Under the pieces are notes generated by a model that was not told where the DNA came from, did not search any database, and saw nothing but the letters and a program-made list of their open reading frames with translations. Both the position numbers and the translations under genes were made by a program. Below are positions 1-4,931 of a stretch of 7,673 nt of DNA, piece after piece. How positions within the stretch are numbered: position 1 is the stretch's first letter; every line of letters starts with the position of its first letter. Source of the DNA: Arthrobacter sp. (GTDB lineage Bacteria > Actinomycetota > Actinomycetes > Actinomycetales > Micrococcaceae); the NCBI GenBank assembly GCA_025464925.1, contig JAODMS010000233.1, positions 1-7,673 on the forward strand, read 5' to 3'.

Positions 1-7
1 TGTAATT

Positions 8-20
8 TTTAGCAGCTAAA
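8..20. promoter_or_regulatory. KorB operator (OB) just downstream of traJ
   Basis: TTTAGCAGCTAAA is a perfect match to the IncP KorB operator consensus TTTAGCSGCTAAA. The symmetric flanks (TT before, AA after) extend the dyad. It begins 4 bases beyond the traJ stop codon, so in the minus-strand operon it sits between traJ and the gene expected next, traI (outside the window). KorB could repress a promoter here or act as a roadblock or sliding clamp on the relaxase operon. The match is seen; the regulatory role is inferred. Confidence 0.88.
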
Positions 21-24
21 AATC

Positions 25-414
25 TCATCGCTTTACTCTTGGCGTGACGACCTCCTTCATCACCTCCTGCATACGGTCTTGTGTGTCTTCGATCTTTGAC
101 AGAACGGCCAGGAGGGTTGCGCCGCCAAAATGCCGCGTTCGCACGTCATCGATGAGCCACAGCTTCAAAAGCCCGCCGAGTCGGCCAAGGTCGCCGTTGA
201 TCCGGGCGAGTTCTTCGACTCGCTGGTTGTCCAGGATGCTTCGCGCCTGATATCCCATGCCTACGTTGCGCAGGTAGCTCGCAACAGACAACCCGGTCGA
301 GGCGGCCAGTTCTTTGATTTGCGCTTCCTCATCCGGCAATACTGGCACGCGAAGGTGCCGGCCTGCCTTGCGGGTAGGACTTTGCGGCACTTCGGTTGCT
401 TTTTTCTTTTGCAC
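25..414 (-). CDS. traJ: TraJ, oriT-recognising relaxosome accessory protein
   Basis: TraJ of IncP plasmids binds the inverted repeat beside nic and recruits the TraI relaxase, so it is the first step of relaxosome assembly in the cytoplasm. The 129-residue product fits the RP4 protein (about 123). An N-terminal ribbon-helix-helix-like segment covers about residues 20-55 (HLRVPVLPDEEAQIKELA, then GLSVASYLRNVGMGY). The family block LARINGDLGRLGGLLKLWL is at 69-87, followed by DDVRT..FGGATLLAVLSKIE. Translation probably begins at GTG 414-412, which puts PTRK at about the place of the same motif in RP4 TraJ; an AGAGAG stretch a few bases upstream can serve as ribosome site. It is transcribed away from oriT, divergently from traK, as in RP4. 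The gene ends 4 bases before a perfect KorB operator, where traI would be expected to follow. Confidence 0.93.
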   Translation of the reverse strand: MQKKKATEVPQSPTRKAGRHLRVPVLPDEEAQIKELAASTGLSVASYLRNVGMGYQARSILDNQRVEELARINGDLGRLGGLLKLWLIDDVRTRHFGGATLLAVLSKIEDTQDRMQEVMKEVVTPRVKR

Positions 415-564
415 TTCCTGGCTCTCTTTCTTGCAGCGATAAGGCTGCGCGCAAAGGCGGCGGCAGCCGTCGGCCTCGCAGAGCAGGAATCCCCGTTGAG
501 CACGAAGTGCGAATAAGGGGGAGTGAAGCTAGATAAACGGCTTGCCGGTTAGCTAACTTCACCT

Positions 565-571
565 ATCCTGC
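565..571 (+). other. nic site within oriT
   Basis: The plus strand reads CTTCACCTATCCTGCCCG (558-574), which contains the IncP nick consensus YATCCTG|Y exactly. By analogy with RP4, the TraI relaxase cuts between G570 and C571 and stays covalently bound to the 5' phosphate of C571. The cut lies 8 bases after the right arm of the inverted repeat. The motif is seen directly; the exact cleavage point is known only from the family. Confidence 0.92.
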
Positions 572-656
572 CCGCCTTTCGGCGTTCAAAACACCAGCAA
601 AAGCATACACCAAAGAACCGCATTTATCCGCTATAAGAGTGCCAAACGTACACGGA

Positions 657-662
657 TATAAT
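657..662 (+). promoter_or_regulatory. Candidate -10 box of the traK promoter
   Basis: A perfect TATAAT lies on the plus strand 145 bases upstream of traK, at the place where RP4 oriT carries a similar TATAAT. I see no good TTGACA-like box 16-18 bases upstream, so the promoter may be weak or activator-dependent. Transcription from here would cross the phased repeats at 698-752, which could let TraK or TrbA control it. Confidence 0.45.
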
Positions 663-697
663 GAGAATGTCGTAGGATGAATGTCATCGAGACTTAT

Positions 698-752
698 CGC
701 GCTGTTTCAGCGCACTTTAAGTGCTCTTTTAGCGCTCTTTTAGCGATCTAAC
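698..752. repeat. 11-bp phased repeat block, probable TraK-binding region
   Basis: Five consecutive 11-base units can be lined up: cgcgctgtttc, agcgcacttta, agtgctctttt, agcgctctttt, agcgatctaac. The two central units differ at one position. T-runs therefore recur about once per helical turn, a pattern that causes intrinsic bending. Inside is a perfect dyad GCACTT-t-AAGTGC (712-724). In RP4, TraK binds a curved segment of oriT on this side of nic, so this is the natural candidate for its target. The repeat is seen; the TraK assignment is inferred. Confidence 0.6.
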
Positions 753-807
753 GCAGTGCTGGTATTGCGCGCAATAGAAGTAATAGGAACGACACGGAAA
801 CTCAACA

Positions 808-1212
808 ATGCCAAAGACCTTCCCGCAAGAGCTGGCCGAATGGGTAAAAAAACGCGAGGCATCCAGGGCACGCCAGGACAAGAACCTGGTGGCGTTCCTG
901 GCTCTCAAGAGCGATGTGCAAGCAGCCATGGATGCGGGCTACTCGCTCCTGACGATCTGGGAGCATTTGCACGACAAGGCCAAGATACCGTACCGATACG
1001 AAACCTTTGTGAAGCACGTACGCCGGCACATCAAAAGCCGGGCTCCTGCAGCAGGCGACTTGTCGTCCAGCCGTCCACCCGATCCGCCGAGTTCTCCCGC
1101 TACCGGCAGGGCCGCCGCCTCAAGACTGCATTCCTCTGTAAAGCCAGCGCCACCAGTTCCCCTGGCCGGCTTCACATTTGACTCTCAACCGAAAAAGGAG
1201 GACTTACTGTAA
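808..1212 (+). CDS. traK: TraK, oriT-binding relaxosome protein
   Basis: TraK of IncP plasmids binds and bends oriT DNA next to nic, which makes the region accessible to the relaxase. The 134-residue product has the same length as RP4 TraK, as I recall it. Its basic N-terminal part carries the family signatures PKTFPQELAEWVKKR (2-16), VAFLALKSDVQAAMDAGYSL (28-47), TIWEHL and YRYETFVKHVRRHIK. A variable Pro/Ser/Ala-rich linker follows, and the tail ends in GFTFD...KKEDLL, as in RP4. The start is ATG 808, with GGAA about 8 bases upstream. It opens the traK-traL-traM operon, divergent from traJ across oriT, and its stop overlaps the traL start by one base (TAATG), which suggests coupled translation. 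Confidence 0.93.
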   Translation: MPKTFPQELAEWVKKREASRARQDKNLVAFLALKSDVQAAMDAGYSLLTIWEHLHDKAKIPYRYETFVKHVRRHIKSRAPAAGDLSSSRPPDPPSSPATGRAAASRLHSSVKPAPPVPLAGFTFDSQPKKEDLL

Positions 1213-1937
1213 TGGCCAAAATTCACCTGATCCTGCAAGGCAAGGGCGGCGTGGGCAAATCCTTCATTGCCGCTACCCTGGCACAGTACAAGGCGAGCAA
1301 AGGGCAAACACCGCTATGCATCGACACCGATCCAGTGAACGCAACGTTCGCCGGATACAAAGCCCTGGGCGTCAAGCGCCTTCAAATTATGGAAGGCGAC
1401 GAAATCAACCCGCGCAACTTCGACACCTTAGTCGAACTGGTGGCGCCCTCAAAGGATGATGTCATCATCGACAACGGAGCCAGCTCATTTGTGCCGCTCT
1501 CGCACTACCTCATCAGCAATCAGGTGCCGGCGCTCCTCGCCGACATGGGGCATGAACTGCTCGTGCACACCGTCGTCACAGGGGGCCAGGCGCTGCTTGA
1601 TACCGTGAGCGGCTTTTCCCAGCTCGTGAGCCAGTTCCCCGCGGAAGCGATTTTTGTGGTGTGGCTCAACCCCTATTGGGGCCCGATTGAGCATGAGGGC
1701 AAGGGCTTTGAGCAGCTCAAGGCGTACACTGCCAACAAGGACCGCGTCTCGGCCATCGTCTCGATTCCCAGCCTCAAGATAGAGACCTACGGCCGCGACC
1801 TAAGCGACATGCTGCAAGAGCGCTTGACGTTTGATGAGGCGCTGGCGATGGGCTCGCTCACGATCATGACCCGGCAGCGCCTGAAGATCGTCAAAGGCCA
1901 GCTCTTTGGCCAGCTCGATAGCGCGGCGGTGCTGTGA
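1212..1937 (+). CDS. traL: TraL, ATP-binding transfer protein with P-loop
   Basis: The product is 241 residues, the length of RP4 TraL, and aligns with it from end to end. It is a MinD/ParA-like P-loop NTPase: the deviant Walker A GKGGVGKS is at residues 10-17, LCIDTDPVNATFAGYKALGVKRL follows in the first third (the conserved core is CIDTDPVNATF), and DVIIDNGASSFVPLSHYLIS is a Walker-B-like strand. The block VVWLNPYWGPIEHEGKGFEQ is strongly conserved in the family. In RP4, traL belongs to the leading operon but its exact biochemical role in transfer is not settled, so only ATP binding can be stated. It overlaps traK and traM by one base each (TAATG, TGATG). Confidence 0.92.
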   Translation: MAKIHLILQGKGGVGKSFIAATLAQYKASKGQTPLCIDTDPVNATFAGYKALGVKRLQIMEGDEINPRNFDTLVELVAPSKDDVIIDNGASSFVPLSHYLISNQVPALLADMGHELLVHTVVTGGQALLDTVSGFSQLVSQFPAEAIFVVWLNPYWGPIEHEGKGFEQLKAYTANKDRVSAIVSIPSLKIETYGRDLSDMLQERLTFDEALAMGSLTIMTRQRLKIVKGQLFGQLDSAAVL

Positions 1938-2404
1938 TGGCTGACCAGGCAGAGGTATTGGTAGAGGTAGAGGTAGAGGTGGAAGAACTCATCAAGGAAA
2001 TTGCCGCCAAGCACGGCATTGCCGTCTCACGTGATGACCCGATCCTGGTCATGCAAACAATCAACAACCGGCTGATGCAAGACAGCTCGAAAGCGCAGCA
2101 AGCCCAGCTCGATCAGTACAAGGAAGAGCTGGAAGCTTTGGCGCTGCGCTGGGGGATTGATGCCAAAGACAAGGCCGAACGCGTCCTAAACGCGGCCTTG
2201 GCCGCTAGCAAGGACGCGATGAACAAGGCGATGCAGGAAAATGCGAAAAGCACGGCCGCTAGCGTGCGTGCCGAAGTCGATCTAATGCTGGGCAGACTGG
2301 CTGACCAGCTCAAGGATGCGCAGCGAATCGCTTTGCTGAATATAGCGGCTTCGTGCATCACGCTTGCGGCGTCGGCGGTGTCCTTATGGGTCGTGCTGCG
2401 ATAG
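1937..2404 (+). CDS. traM: TraM, transfer protein with C-terminal membrane anchor
   Basis: This is the third gene of the traK-L-M operon, 155 residues against about 145 for RP4 TraM. The start chosen is ATG 1937, overlapping the traL stop (TGATG); a GTG at 1934 in the same frame is less likely. The family core ELIKEIAAKHGIAVSRDDP is at about residues 17-35, followed by LQ-rich helices and RWGIDAKDKAERVLNAALAA (71-90). One hydrophobic segment lies near the C-terminus (about 132-153), so the protein is probably anchored in the inner membrane by its tail. The N-terminus is longer than in RP4 because of a VEVEVEVEE run encoded by a hexanucleotide repeat. The molecular role of TraM is poorly defined. 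The gene runs tail to tail with the next one, 11 bases apart. Confidence 0.85.
   Translation: MADQAEVLVEVEVEVEELIKEIAAKHGIAVSRDDPILVMQTINNRLMQDSSKAQQAQLDQYKEELEALALRWGIDAKDKAERVLNAALAASKDAMNKAMQENAKSTAASVRAEVDLMLGRLADQLKDAQRIALLNIAASCITLAASAVSLWVVLR
1961..1984 (+). repeat. Hexanucleotide repeat inside traM
   Basis: Three exact copies of gtagag (1961-1978) are followed by the variant gtggaa and preceded by the variant gtattg. They encode alternating Val-Glu near the TraM N-terminus, at the point where RP4 TraM goes directly into EELIREIAAKHG. The period is a multiple of three, so copy-number change would alter length without breaking the frame. Confidence 0.8.
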
Positions 2405-2415
2405 TGCAGTGAGTT

Positions 2416-2760
2416 TCATCGGGACAAAGTTTTCCCCAGCTTGAGGGAGGATGGCGCGACTTGCGCCTTGTCGTCAGCGTATTTGATACTGGAATTGCTC
2501 CCGATTTCAGGCAGCTTAGCGAAACTTTCTCTGTCGTGCCTGACGTATTGCTTGCCCACTTGCTGATAAACATGCGTCTTGTCGGTATGCAGAATCACAC
2601 CCTCATGCGTTTGGCTTTTGTCGGCCTGGGTGGACAGGTGGATGTTGTATATCCCTGGCTTGACCAGGCCGGCTTTTTCAACCTTATCCGTAGCCCACTG
2701 TCCTCCCTGCTCGCTCTGAACGAGCCTTTGCCCATTCATGACAAGAAGGCGTTGTTTCAT
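2416..2760 (-). CDS. Free-standing KfrB-domain protein
   Basis: The product is 114 residues, starting at ATG 2760 with a clear GGAG ribosome site 9 bases upstream; a TTG two codons earlier is less likely. The second half carries the KfrB-type domain (about 53-98): HEGVILHTDKTHVYQQVGK, then YVRHDRESF, LPEIGS and SIKY. This fold occurs in IncP KfrB and at the ends of some plasmid primases and transfer proteins; its biochemical role is not established. The N-terminal part (KQRLLVMNGQRLVQSEQGGQW) is typical of small plasmid proteins with this domain. It lies downstream of korB, where IncP-1 plasmids carry the kfr genes, but kfrA and kfrC are not here. It has its own candidate promoter and dyad upstream and is separated from korB by a terminator. 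The domain call comes from pattern memory. Confidence 0.72.
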   Translation of the reverse strand: MKQRLLVMNGQRLVQSEQGGQWATDKVEKAGLVKPGIYNIHLSTQADKSQTHEGVILHTDKTHVYQQVGKQYVRHDRESFAKLPEIGSNSSIKYADDKAQVAPSSLKLGKTLSR

Positions 2761-2778
2761 TTTCAATTACTCCAAATA

Positions 2779-2798
2779 ATGTTGCATTCAAACAACAT
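2779..2798. promoter_or_regulatory. Dyad between promoter and start of the KfrB-domain gene
   Basis: ATGTTG (2779-2784) and CAACAT (2793-2798) are perfect 6-base inverted arms around an 8-base spacer. The dyad lies between the candidate -10 box and the ribosome site of the KfrB-domain gene, where a repressor or an mRNA hairpin would act. It matches neither the KorA nor the KorB operator. The binding protein is unknown. Confidence 0.4.
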
Positions 2799-2799
2799 C

Positions 2800-2808
2800 A
2801 TTTTAACA
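2800..2808 (-). promoter_or_regulatory. Candidate extended -10 promoter of the KfrB-domain gene
   Basis: On the minus strand TGTTAAAAT fits an extended -10 box (TG-n-TAAAAT, 5 of 6 to TATAAT), 39 bases upstream of the ATG. No convincing -35 box is present, which is common for extended -10 promoters. The stretch between this and korB is AT-rich. Confidence 0.4.
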
Positions 2809-2864
2809 GTCGTGTTACTTGAAAAAACGAAATTTAACAACGAAATGGGGCAGGTAAAAATAGC

Positions 2865-2888
2865 AAAAAGCCACAAAAGCGGCCCTTT
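2865..2888 (-). terminator. Rho-independent terminator after korB
   Basis: On the minus strand, 8 bases past the korB stop codon, AAAGGGCCGC and GTGGCTTTTT can pair over ten positions (three G-U pairs) around a TTTT loop. The T-rich 3' arm runs on into TGCTATTTTT. This would end the kle-korA-korB transcript and isolate the KfrB-domain gene. Confidence 0.55.
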
Positions 2889-2895
2889 CTTGAAT

Positions 2896-3936
2896 CTAGC
2901 CTTCCAGCAGCGCCACCAAAGTAACGCTGCTCAAGTTGGCTTCAAACTCCTGACCATCATCCTCATACTTCAACCAGGCAAAGCCTTTGGCCGGTGGTCG
3001 GCGATTAAGGATCAGCCGGGCAGAACGGCCGTTGTGGAGCACTTGGACAATAGCTTTTTTCAGCTTGTCGGGCTGAAGCTCGTTTTCCGCTTTCTTGAAA
3101 TCAGCACCCGGATCCTGCTTACTCTCACTAGCGTCGGCTTCTGCCATCCCCGTGAGCGTGACAATTGAATCGCTCATGTCCTCTTCCCCCTCTAGCTGCT
3201 CCTGCTGGCGCTGTTGCTTGTTCTCTAAAAACTCGCGCAGCATCTTGACCGATCCCCGCGTGATTTCCTGATGCTTGTCTTCCAGCCAGTTGGTGACCTC
3301 TAGCGGCTTTTTCTTGAACGCAGTGATCAGCTCATTGACCAGCGTCACGTCCTTGACGCGGCTTGAATTGAATGCCTGGGCAATTGGATCGGGCAGGTCC
3401 AGTAGCGCGGCGTGCTGCGTCACGAATGCGGGCGATTTGCTGATGATCCTAGCAATCTCGCCGCGCTTGACGCCTTTGGCCAGTTCCCGGCCAATGAAGT
3501 CGGCAATCTCTCTAGCCGTCAGCTCATTGCGCTGCAGGTTCTCAACCACCTGGTCCGCCTCGTTGTAGTCGTTGTCGATGAAACCGGGAATCGTGGTTTT
3601 GTCCGCGCGCTGGGAAGCGCGAAAGCGGCGTGCACCGTGATTGATGAGATAGCGGCCAGGCGCCTTCGGGTTATCGCGTACAGAAATAGGCGTTTTGACG
3701 CCACGCAGACAAATCGAGGCAGCCAGCTCGCTCAGGCTTTCATCGCCAAAACCGGGATTGTTCCTGGTGCGTGGCTGGTGCGAATCTTCGTCAATCAAGC
3801 TGATGTCCAGCTCCAGCGGGCCACCCATGTTTGCGGCATTCTTAGGACTAGCCAAGTTTGCTGACACATCGCCACTCTTCTCCAGGCCCAGCCCGCCCTT
3901 TTCGGGCGCAATATTTTTGTCTGCAGTTGTTTTCAT
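2896..3936 (-). CDS. korB: KorB, ParB-family global repressor
   Basis: KorB binds TTTAGCSGCTAAA operators, works with KorA and TrbA to silence transfer and maintenance promoters, and is also the ParB partner of IncC in IncP-1. The 346-residue product (RP4 about 358) has the family domains in order. These are a ParB N-domain with the CTP-binding motif GARRFR (101-106) and ENLQRNEL (132-139), and an operator-binding HTH domain (about 155-180 and on, SPAFVTQHAALLDLP). An acidic, variable linker follows (about 240-285). The C-terminal dimerisation domain is at about 290-346 (DKLKKAIVQV, LILNRRPPAKGFAWLKYEDD, LVALLEG). The start is ATG 3936; no strong ribosome site precedes it. In RP4, incC runs into korB and could couple translation, a link lost here because incC is broken. 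Three perfect operators in the window imply that KorB is active as a repressor. Confidence 0.95.
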   Translation of the reverse strand: MKTTADKNIAPEKGGLGLEKSGDVSANLASPKNAANMGGPLELDISLIDEDSHQPRTRNNPGFGDESLSELAASICLRGVKTPISVRDNPKAPGRYLINHGARRFRASQRADKTTIPGFIDNDYNEADQVVENLQRNELTAREIADFIGRELAKGVKRGEIARIISKSPAFVTQHAALLDLPDPIAQAFNSSRVKDVTLVNELITAFKKKPLEVTNWLEDKHQEITRGSVKMLREFLENKQQRQQEQLEGEEDMSDSIVTLTGMAEADASESKQDPGADFKKAENELQPDKLKKAIVQVLHNGRSARLILNRRPPAKGFAWLKYEDDGQEFEANLSSVTLVALLEG

Positions 3937-3957
3937 TTCGTTATTTCTATTGTTTTA

Positions 3958-4384
3958 TTAACAATGCACCACACCCAATAAGTGCACCAAGAACTGCCAG
4001 CTAGTGATCTCTTTGCGAACGTTCAGAACTGTGGCCAGCCTCATCTTGATGCCCTGTGCCTTGGATGCTAGATGCTTCTTGCTCGAAAGGCGTCAGCATG
4101 AAATGGGCAGCATAGAGCGCAGCTCTTTTTTCTTGATAGCCGCATCTTTTGCCCACTGATTGACGATAAAAGCCTGCTGCTCGGGCAGCACCACTGATAC
4201 TCGCTCGTATCCCGTGGGGATGTTCTTGGACATAAATGCGTTCCATACTCTGGCGACAGCTTGCGACACTGCCCCTTTTGTCACTCCCAGAGATTTGACA
4301 AAAGTTGTTTGCGGCTGGCCGAGAACCAGTACGCCTTGCGCTATATCTATCGTCTGCTGGCCCACGCCCAAGCCCTTGATACAT
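3958..4384 (-). pseudogene. incC: Remnant of incC (ParA-family partition ATPase)
   Basis: IncC is the ParA ATPase that works with KorB in plasmid partition. As in RP4, its N-terminal extension is read in another frame across korA: from ATG 4384 the frame gives GSVASC..., ...VQEHPHGIRA, resembling the RP4 IncC1 extension. Where the Walker A segment (KGGVGKT) should begin, near 4120-4131, the frame jumps to AALYAAHFMLTPFEQEASSIQG, which resembles the much later IncC segment AALFAADYVLSPIELEAYSIQG. Over 100 codons, including Walker A and the Walker B region, are missing. Seven bases later the homology shifts frame: GGCATCAAG at 4053 opens GIKMRLATVLNVRKEITSWQFL, like IncC GIKK...ANVR...QFLG. This second frame stops at 3958-3960, 21 bases before korB. 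No functional ATPase can be made. The RP4 comparison is from memory. Confidence 0.82.
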
Positions 4385-4419
4385 GCCTGGAACTGAGCGT
4401 CGGTTAGCCTTTTAGTTAT
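4093..4419 (-). CDS. korA: KorA global repressor, start codon lost or non-standard
   Basis: KorA is a small HTH repressor that binds GTTTAGCTAAAC operators and cooperates with KorB at IncP promoters. The frame reads ITKRLTDAQFQACIKG from ATA 4419, matching the RP4 start MKKRLTESQFQ residue for residue. It continues with VGQQTIDIAQGVLV, the HTH (about 37-58, QTTFVKSLGVTKGAVSQAV) and the dimerisation strand YERVSVVLPEQQAFIVNQW shared with TrbA. No ATG, GTG or TTG lies between an in-frame TAA (4423-4425) and TTG 4371. Directly before that TAA is an ATG (4426-4428) beside GAGGTGG, so the gene reads ATG-TAA-ACC-ATA. It may start at ATA, or a CAA-to-TAA change may have broken it; GTG 4365 would drop 18 residues. 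The last ten residues (ELRSMLPISC) come from the incC deletion junction. An OA and an OB site lie upstream. I annotate the conserved reading frame and leave its function open. Confidence 0.8.
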   Translation of the reverse strand: MTKRLTDAQFQACIKGLGVGQQTIDIAQGVLVLGQPQTTFVKSLGVTKGAVSQAVARVWNAFMSKNIPTGYERVSVVLPEQQAFIVNQWAKDAAIKKKELRSMLPISC

Positions 4420-4489
4420 GGTTTACATCCACCTCATCAACTTTATGCTTGGCTGGGAAAGCTAACAGTGTCAGCATCTATAGCAAGAA

Positions 4490-4501
4490 GTTTAACTAAA
4501 C
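4490..4501. promoter_or_regulatory. KorA operator (OA) at the korA promoter
   Basis: GTTTAACTAAAC matches the IncP KorA operator GTTTAGCTAAAC at 11 of 12 positions. It lies 71 bases upstream of the KorA frame and 20 bases from a perfect KorB operator. In RP4 the corresponding OA overlaps the -10 box of the korA promoter; here the minus strand offers TAAACT in the same place. This implies autorepression of the korA-korB operon. Confidence 0.8.
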
Positions 4502-4521
4502 CGATCCTACAAAGTAAGCGT

Positions 4522-4534
4522 TTTAGCCGCTAAA
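4522..4534. promoter_or_regulatory. KorB operator (OB1-like) at the korA promoter
   Basis: TTTAGCCGCTAAA is a perfect KorB operator, 20 bases upstream of the OA in the direction of korA transcription. The OB-then-OA arrangement is that of the RP4 korA promoter, where KorB binds next to RNA polymerase and cooperates with KorA. Confidence 0.9.
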
Positions 4535-4583
4535 GTTTTAAATAACCGAAAAGCACGATAGAACGGGACTGTCCAATCATTCT

Positions 4584-4931
4584 TTATTCAATTCCTTTGG
4601 GCTTATACATGGTTATGAAACATATCAGAACTACCAACACAGCAAAGTGCGCCAGAAACGACCAACCGGCATAGCTACCTGGCGTGTTCCAGTGGTAGAG
4701 CATGCGAAGAAACTGAAAAAAAACATAAATTGAGCCCACCCAACTTACCAGCGGCCATGTTATGGCCACCAAAAGCCAAATAATGCGCATGAAGTGCTCA
4801 AACAAGGTTAAGCGCGATGGGTCGACAAGCATTGGCCTTTGCTGCGGAGTAACAGGCTGCCGTCCAACGGGCTGCGATGGAGCCAGGGTGGATAGCTTGG
4901 CTTTGACAGGAAACTTGATGATGTTTGACAT
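4584..4931 (-). CDS. kleE: KleE-like small inner-membrane protein
   Basis: The product is 115 residues, starting at ATG 4931 behind a good GAAGGGA ribosome site. The N-terminus MSNIIKFP and the core VFFQFLRMLYHWNTPGSYAGW (conserved around FFQFLRMLYHWNTPG), with the end MYKPKGI, match my memory of KleE from IncP-1 plasmids. A Pro/Gln-rich, probably cytoplasmic N-terminal tail (about 1-40) is followed by two hydrophobic segments (about 50-75 and 90-108), so it should sit in the inner membrane. The kle genes are stable-inheritance accessory genes of unknown biochemistry. Its place just upstream of korA agrees with IncP-1 order, except that kleF, normally in between, is absent. Confidence 0.78.
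   Translation of the reverse strand: MSNIIKFPVKAKLSTLAPSQPVGRQPVTPQQRPMLVDPSRLTLFEHFMRIIWLLVAITWPLVSWVGSIYVFFQFLRMLYHWNTPGSYAGWSFLAHFAVLVVLICFITMYKPKGIE

Larger units (their letters stand above)
511..760. other. oriT: oriT, IncP-type origin of transfer
   Basis: This is the traJ/traK intergenic region and follows the RP4 oriT layout. The element GAATAAGGG begins at 511. An imperfect inverted repeat has left arm GTGAAGCTAG (523-532) and right arm CTAACTTCAC (553-562), 9 of 10 complementary; this is the expected TraJ target. Between the arms lies a small hairpin, CGGC-tt-GCCG (538-547). The nic motif follows, then a hairpin CGCC-tttc-GGCG (573-584) and the element ATACACCAA (606-614) shared with RP4. 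Further on are a TATCCG/CGGATA inverted repeat (625-630/653-658) and a phased repeat block (698-752) where RP4 TraK binds. The 5' end made at nic leads transfer, so traK-traL-traM enter the recipient first and the traJ/traI side last. The far boundary is approximate. Confidence 0.92.

Noticed and set aside
261..562. Minus-strand frames overlapping the traJ start and extending into oriT
   Set aside because: They cross the nic region or traJ in other frames, are Arg/Lys/Ala-rich and have no plausible start signals.
739..752. TTTAGCGATCTAAC as a fourth KorB operator
   Set aside because: It has one extra base in the centre and a wrong final position, so the symmetry of TTTAGCSGCTAAA is lost. It fits better as a unit of the 11-bp repeat.
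2461..3168. A 235-codon plus-strand reading frame
   Set aside because: It lies antisense across the KfrB-domain gene and the end of korB, both of which have clear family matches; the translation shows no recognisable domain.
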